Both the position numbers and the translations under genes were made by a program. Below, piece after piece: positions 7,853-11,370 of a stretch of 11,370 nucleotides of DNA. The stretch's first letter is position 1, and every line of letters begins with the position of its first letter. Source of the DNA: SAR116 cluster bacterium. GTDB taxonomy: Bacteria; Pseudomonadota; Alphaproteobacteria; Puniceispirillales; GCA-002684695. The notes under the pieces were generated by a model, which ran no database searches, was not told the origin of the DNA, and worked only from the letters and a program-made list of their open reading frames with translations. Location of the stretch: NCBI GenBank assembly GCA_002684695.1, contig NYVQ01000030.1, positions 3,738 to 15,107 on the forward strand, given 5' to 3'.

Positions 7853-8371
7853 ATGGATACAAAAATTAACAATGCAGAATTAAATACTGATTATGAAGCA
7901 GGTGATTTTGTTGTATATCCCGCACACGGTGTAGGGCAAGTTCTTGGAATTGAGAATACTGAAATTGGTGGAAATATTTTAGAACTTGTAAAGGTTAGAT
8001 TCGATAGTGACAGAATGACCCTCAGAATACCTGTAAACAAAGCTGCCTCCTCAGGCTTGAGGAAGTTGTCTTCAAAAAAACAAATGGAAGCTGCTTTAGT
8101 TACTCTCAAAGGTAAAGCAAAAGTAAAGAAAGTTATGTGGTCAAGAAGAGCCCAAGAGTATGAAACCAAGATAAATTCAGGAAACTTAATATGGGTTGCT
8201 GAGGTAGTTAGAGACCTGCACCGAGGTGAAAGCCAATCAGAACAGTCTTATTCAGAGAGACAAATGTATCAAGCTGCACTTGAAAGGTTAGCTGGTGAAT
8301 TTGCCGCGATTGAAGATATTGATAAGGATAGTGCTACAACTAAATTAGAAGGCATGATGACGGCTGCTTAA
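7853..8371 (+). CDS. carD: CarD/CdnL-type RNA polymerase-binding transcription factor
   Basis: Global transcription regulator that binds the RNA polymerase beta subunit and stabilises open complexes, notably at rRNA and other growth-linked promoters. At 172 residues it has the usual size. The N-terminal Tudor-like RNAP-interacting domain covers about residues 14-70 and begins with the family hallmark FVVYPAHGVG (19-28). The C-terminal helical DNA-contacting domain contains MWSRRAQEYETKI (95-107), where W96 aligns with the tryptophan that wedges into the upstream edge of the bubble in mycobacterial CarD, followed by VAEVVRDLHRGE (115-126). It has its own promoter and is followed by rpoH after 114 bp. 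In alphaproteobacteria such as Caulobacter, CdnL homologues influence growth and biosynthesis genes; the same role is inferred here. Confidence 0.95.
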   Translation: MDTKINNAELNTDYEAGDFVVYPAHGVGQVLGIENTEIGGNILELVKVRFDSDRMTLRIPVNKAASSGLRKLSSKKQMEAALVTLKGKAKVKKVMWSRRAQEYETKINSGNLIWVAEVVRDLHRGESQSEQSYSERQMYQAALERLAGEFAAIEDIDKDSATTKLEGMMTAA

Positions 8372-8425
8372 GAAAAAACTACTTTATAGTTTAAAAAATA
8401 GTATTCAATATTGTAAGTTAATTGC

Positions 8426-8453
8426 TTGTATTAAATTTTGCATTACATATATT
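8426..8453 (+). promoter_or_regulatory. Weak candidate promoter for rpoH
   Basis: TTGTAT (8426-8431) and TATATT (8448-8453) are 16 bp apart. The -10 is one mismatch from consensus, but the -35 matches at only three positions. If used, transcription would start around 8460, inside the hairpin described next. Other AT-rich alignments in 8411-8453 are possible. Confidence 0.25.
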
Positions 8454-8454
8454 A

Positions 8455-8477
8455 GCCCTTCATTTATTAAAAAGGGT
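8455..8477 (+). other. Hairpin overlapping the rpoH ribosome-binding region
   Basis: CCCTT (8456-8460) can pair with AAGGG (8472-8476) around an 11-base AT-rich loop, with a possible G-U closing pair (8455/8477). The 3' arm AAGGG is the only Shine-Dalgarno-like stretch ahead of rpoH, nine bases before its ATG. It lacks a T-tract, so it is not an intrinsic terminator. A temperature-sensitive switch is an inference only. Confidence 0.4.
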
Positions 8478-8485
8478 ACGAGCTT

Positions 8486-9355
8486 ATGACCAACGATATT
8501 GTAGATTATGATAAAAAATTTCTTAATTTTTCTATGCGACAGTCGCTTATATCAAAAGAGGATGAAGTTGATTTTATAAAAAATTGGCAACTTCATAAAG
8601 ATGATAAATCTATTAACAAAATCGTTTCTTCTCACCTAAGACTTGTTATTTCATTAGCTAACAAATTTAAAAATTACGGTTTGCCAATCAATGAATTGAT
8701 TCAAGAAGGTAATGTTGGTTTAATGCAAGCTGTTGATAAATTTGATCTTAACAGAGATGTAAGATTTTCTACCTATGCATCTTGGTGGATAAAAGCGTCT
8801 ATGCAAACTTTTATTCTCAAAAATTGGTCAATAGTTAGGATTGGGACAACTGCCGCTCAAAAATCTTTATTTTTCAAATTAAAAACTATTATGTCAAGAA
8901 TTGAGAAAGAGAATAATACATCTTTTAATGATTATCATCAAAAAAAATTAGCTGAAGATATTGGAGTTAAGTTTAAGGATATAGAAGATATGAAAGGTAG
9001 ACTTGCTGGATCTGACCAATCATTAAACGCAACCTTTTCTGATAATAGTGAACTTGAAGTTCAGGATTTATTGGTTGATGAAAGAGCTTCTCCTGAACAA
9101 AATGCAATACTTACTAAAGATACAAAAACTATATCGAACTTAATAAACGAAGCTTTGAATAAACTTCCGGAACGAGAAAAAAAGATTATTGGGGCAAGAC
9201 AGTTAAGTGAAAATACGGTTACCTTACAGGAGTTAGGAAAAGACCTTGGTATAAGTAAGGAACGGGTTAGGCAACTTGAAAATCGAGCATTAAATAAATT
9301 AAAGTTGAGTTTACAGAAAAAAGTTAATAAAAATGATTATTTACTAACTTCTTAA
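8486..9355 (+). CDS. rpoH: RNA polymerase sigma-32 (heat-shock) factor RpoH
   Basis: Alternative sigma factor directing RNA polymerase to heat-shock promoters for chaperones and proteases. The 289 residues match the RpoH size (about 284-300), and the protein lacks region 1.1. Region 2 runs about 48-118, with GNVGLMQAVDKFD (75-87) and the -10 recognition/melting stretch RFSTYASWWIKASMQ (93-107). Directly after it is an RpoH-box-like segment AQKSLFFKLK (124-133), the hallmark separating RpoH from primary sigma factors; its usual basic residues (QRKLFFNLR in E. coli) are partly changed. Region 4 covers about 218-276 with a helix-turn-helix at 246-272 (LGISKERVRQLENRALNKL). Some alphaproteobacteria carry two RpoH paralogues, and this window cannot say which this is. 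pip follows after 10 bp and is probably cotranscribed. The leader hairpin could couple translation to temperature. Confidence 0.95.
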   Translation: MTNDIVDYDKKFLNFSMRQSLISKEDEVDFIKNWQLHKDDKSINKIVSSHLRLVISLANKFKNYGLPINELIQEGNVGLMQAVDKFDLNRDVRFSTYASWWIKASMQTFILKNWSIVRIGTTAAQKSLFFKLKTIMSRIEKENNTSFNDYHQKKLAEDIGVKFKDIEDMKGRLAGSDQSLNATFSDNSELEVQDLLVDERASPEQNAILTKDTKTISNLINEALNKLPEREKKIIGARQLSENTVTLQELGKDLGISKERVRQLENRALNKLKLSLQKKVNKNDYLLTS

Positions 9356-9365
9356 TATCTATTTA

Positions 9366-10319
9366 ATGCTTTTTAAGGGTACTGTTTTAAAAAAAAGATC
9401 ACCGTCAACAGGGTACATAAAGACTTTTGATAATAATGAGATTTTTTGGGAGTGTAGAGGAAATGTTTCTGGAATCCCTATTGTATTCCTTCATGGTGGA
9501 CCCGGCGCGAGAGTGATGCCTTCACACCATAGCTTTTTTAATGAAAAAGATTTTTTTTCAATATTTTTTGATCAAAGAGGATGCGGTAAATCCAAACCAT
9601 TTTGTACTTTAAAAAATAATACTATACAAAATATTGTCCAAGATATGGAGAAAATACGTGAAGAATTGGATATTGATAAATGGATATTATTTGGGGGTTC
9701 TTGGGGTAGTACTCTAGCACTTTATTACAGTATTACTTATCCTGAGCGTTGTTTAGGAATGGTTTTAAGGGGCATATTTTTAGGAACTAGCAAAGAAATA
9801 GACTGGTTCTTAACCGGGATGAGAAAGTTTTATCCTGAAGCAAACAAGTCATTTTTAGAATGTTTAAATTTTTCTGAAACTGAAAATCCATCGTCACATG
9901 ATATAATTGAAAGAGCTTCAGATTTAATTTTTGGTGATGATATGATTGTTAGTCAAAGAACTTCGAACGCTTGGTCCTCATATGAAATGAGTTGCTCGAC
10001 CATTGATTACAAACTAAGAGAAATGACAGGTGATGGAGCGGCATCAATGGCCAAAATTGAGCTTCATTACTTTAAAAATAAATGTTTTTTAAAAGATAAT
10101 GAAATTTTAGATAATGTTTACAAACTTAAAGATATCCCAACATATATTATACAGGGACGCCATGACGTAATATGTCCACCTCTTACGGCGTACCAACTAA
10201 ATAATAGAATGCCTTCATCCAAGTTAGTAATGGTTGATGATGCGGGTCACTCAGCATTTGAAGTTGGTATTAAAAATTCTTTATTTGAAGTCTTAAATGA
10301 AATAAAAAATACTAATTAG
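9366..10319 (+). CDS. pip: Proline iminopeptidase, peptidase family S33
   Basis: Cytoplasmic alpha/beta-hydrolase that removes N-terminal proline from peptides. The 317-residue length fits the family (about 310-320). The oxyanion-hole motif HGGPG is at 43-47, followed by DQRGCGKS (69-76). The nucleophile elbow GGSWGS (110-115) gives S112. The other triad members are D267 in GRHDVICP and H295 in DAGHSAFEVG. The cap region contains NAWSSYE (201-207) and KIELHYF (230-236), where family members carry glutamates that bind the substrate's free amino end (here probably E207 and E232). No signal peptide is visible. It sits 10 bp after rpoH with no ribosome-binding motif, so it is probably the second gene of that transcript. 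Its stop overlaps the stop of the convergent ABC gene. The closest alternative would be a tricorn-interacting-factor F1-type aminopeptidase, but the motif spacing fits bacterial Pip. Confidence 0.92.
   Translation: MLFKGTVLKKRSPSTGYIKTFDNNEIFWECRGNVSGIPIVFLHGGPGARVMPSHHSFFNEKDFFSIFFDQRGCGKSKPFCTLKNNTIQNIVQDMEKIREELDIDKWILFGGSWGSTLALYYSITYPERCLGMVLRGIFLGTSKEIDWFLTGMRKFYPEANKSFLECLNFSETENPSSHDIIERASDLIFGDDMIVSQRTSNAWSSYEMSCSTIDYKLREMTGDGAASMAKIELHYFKNKCFLKDNEILDNVYKLKDIPTYIIQGRHDVICPPLTAYQLNNRMPSSKLVMVDDAGHSAFEVGIKNSLFEVLNEIKNTN
10312..10319. other. Shared palindrome carrying both convergent stop codons
   Basis: CTAATTAG is a perfect 8-bp palindrome. Read on the plus strand it ends with the pip TAG (10317-10319); read on the minus strand it ends with the ABC-gene TAG (10314-10312). 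The two reading frames therefore overlap tail to tail by exactly this sequence, and there is no room for a conventional intergenic terminator. Confidence 0.9.
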
Positions 10320-11370
10320 GTGCCTCTAAACTTTTTGCTATTCTTGCAGCTTCTTTAGGGTCTAAACGAGGTGGATTCCAGTTTTTACCAGGAGCTGCTT
10401 TTAAAAGCTTCTTTGTGTATTCATCTTTTGGTTTGTTGAAAACATCATCTGCTGATCCAAATTCCACAATATTACCTTTTTCCATTACAGCGATATAATC
10501 TGACACTTGAGCAGCTACTCTTAAGTCATGAGTAATAAAAATTATGGCCATATTATAAGTTGACTGAAGCTCATTTAACAGCAATAGAACTTGTTTTTGT
10601 ACTGAAAGATCTAAAGCAGAAACACACTCGTCAGCTAAAACTACATCTGGACCCATAGATAAGGCCCTTGCTATCCCAATTCTTTGCCTTTGACCTCCAG
10701 AAAAGTTTTGAGGTTTTCTTTTGAATGCTTGTTCACCCAACCCAACTTGTTTCAATAATTCATACGCTCTTTCCTTAGCTTTATCTGGTTTAACACCTTG
10801 CAGTTCTAACCCCCTTGTTAACATAAAGCCTACAGTTTGACTTGGATTAAGCGAACCAAATGGATCTTGAAAAATCATCTGTATTTTTTTTCGTGAAGAT
10901 ATCAAATCCCTACCTGATAGAGATAAAAAATCTTCTTCTCTTATCTTTACAGCACCTGAAGTTGGTTCCTCTAGTCTGATAAGAGTTTTTGCCAAAGTAG
11001 ATTTGCCTGAACCACTTTCACCTACAACCCCAAGTGTTTCCCCTTTTCTTAGAACGAAGGATGCATCATTAACTGCATGAACCTGGTTATATCTAGTTTT
11101 ATATATCTTATGAAGAGAAGCAACTTCAACACTTGGTAAATCAGTTCTCGTTTTATCAGGTGTTCGCGTTGTTTCTAGGAGAGGCATAGCGTCTACAAGC
11201 AATTGTGTATAAGGTTCTTTAGGCTTCATTAAAATTTCTGTTTTATTCCCTTCTTCAACAATTTTACCTTGGCACATGACAACAACTCTGTCAGCAATAT
11301 CCGCAACTACACCAAAATCATGAGTTATAAAAATAATTGTATTTTTATAAATTTCTTTGAGGTCAGATAT
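10312..11370 (-). CDS. Fused dual-ATPase peptide ABC transporter subunit (YejF/DppDF type), N-terminus cut by window edge
   Basis: ATP-hydrolysing subunit of an oligopeptide/dipeptide or microcin C-type importer; two nucleotide-binding domains are joined in one chain. The frame is open across the right edge. The first 31 codons (11370-11278) read as the end of an OppD-like domain, with the H-loop block FITHDFGVVADIADRVVVM, so the internal ATG at 11277 is not the real start. A linker (about 11220-11130) then leads to a complete OppF-like second domain. Its Walker A GESGSGKST is at 11022-10996, followed by a Q-loop FQDPFGSLNP, the signature FSGGQRQR at 10704-10681, Walker B LADECVSALD at 10638-10609 and the H-loop FITHDLRVA. 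The usual Pro after the catalytic Glu is Cys. The fused layout resembles YejF. Permease and binding-protein genes are expected upstream, beyond the window; substrate is uncertain. Confidence 0.9.
   Translation of the reverse strand: MSDLKEIYKNTIIFITHDFGVVADIADRVVVMCQGKIVEEGNKTEILMKPKEPYTQLLVDAMPLLETTRTPDKTRTDLPSVEVASLHKIYKTRYNQVHAVNDASFVLRKGETLGVVGESGSGKSTLAKTLIRLEEPTSGAVKIREEDFLSLSGRDLISSRKKIQMIFQDPFGSLNPSQTVGFMLTRGLELQGVKPDKAKERAYELLKQVGLGEQAFKRKPQNFSGGQRQRIGIARALSMGPDVVLADECVSALDLSVQKQVLLLLNELQSTYNMAIIFITHDLRVAAQVSDYIAVMEKGNIVEFGSADDVFNKPKDEYTKKLLKAAPGKNWNPPRLDPKEAARIAKSLEAPN

Noticed and set aside
4688..8169. Minus-strand or alternate-frame ORFs within the helicase, TerB-like, fdxA and carD genes
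   Set aside because: Each is fully contained in a gene with strong family motifs, and their translations are low-complexity or mirror the sense codons.
8376..8392. AAACTA / TAGTTT hairpin just after the carD stop, as an intrinsic terminator
   Set aside because: The stem is only six mostly A/T pairs and is followed on the plus strand by an A run instead of a T run; the T run exists only on the minus strand, where no gene needs termination.
8455..8477. The CCCTT/AAGGG hairpin as a carD terminator
   Set aside because: No T-tract follows the stem, and it abuts the rpoH start, so a role at the rpoH leader is the better explanation.
11275..11277. Start of the ABC ATPase at the internal ATG
   Set aside because: The frame continues upstream to the window edge with clear ABC H-loop sequence, so this Met is internal to a longer fused protein.
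1..11370. Mobile elements, prophage, CRISPR, defence or toxin-antitoxin systems, tRNA or rRNA
   Set aside because: I read both strands and saw no integrase/transposase motifs, direct-repeat arrays, or cloverleaf or rRNA-like sequence; composition is uniformly AT-rich and all genes are housekeeping families.

Overview
The window looks like core, non-mobile chromosome of an AT-rich alphaproteobacterium, probably a streamlined, marine-type genome. I infer this from three things: strongly A/T-biased codons with gaps of 0 to about 125 bp between genes; the family set (ccmA/ccmB divergent from acnA, then SUV3-like helicase, S4 protein, 7Fe ferredoxin, CarD and a sigma-32 gene); and a YejF-type fused ABC ATPase. 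Genus cannot be fixed from the sequence alone. There are no rRNA, tRNA, CRISPR, insertion-sequence or phage features, and no stretch over 300 bases lacks a gene.

Layout. Positions 1-1197 (minus strand) hold the start of a cytochrome c maturation operon, ccmA followed by an 8-bp-overlapping ccmB that runs off the left edge. A 126-bp, very AT-rich divergent intergenic region carries a good promoter for ccmA and a long AT inverted repeat before acnA. Positions 1324-7775 (plus strand) form one tightly packed run: aconitase (acnA), SUV3-like DExH RNA helicase, S4-domain RNA-binding protein, TerB-like protein and 7Fe ferredoxin (fdxA). carD (7853-8371) has its own sigma-70-like promoter just after the fdxA stop. 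rpoH (8486-9355) follows, with proline iminopeptidase (pip) 10 bp behind it. The right end (10312-11370, minus strand) is the C-terminal part of a fused dual-ATPase peptide ABC transporter subunit. It converges on pip so tightly that the two stop codons share one 8-bp palindrome.

How the genes fit together. CcmA/CcmB drive release of heme-loaded CcmE for c-type cytochrome assembly, and aconitase is a 4Fe-4S TCA enzyme, so the left half is respiratory and iron/heme related. The central run pairs RNA handling (helicase, S4 protein) with an Fe-S electron carrier. carD and rpoH are both general transcription factors acting on RNA polymerase (promoter open-complex stability and heat-shock sigma). 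pip and the peptide ABC ATPase both concern peptide use.

I found no convincing new biological system. The points most worth a second look are a small hairpin that overlaps the rpoH ribosome-binding region, the TerB-like gene inside the helicase/S4/fdxA cluster, the AT inverted repeat ahead of acnA, and the stop-stop palindrome at the pip/ABC junction.
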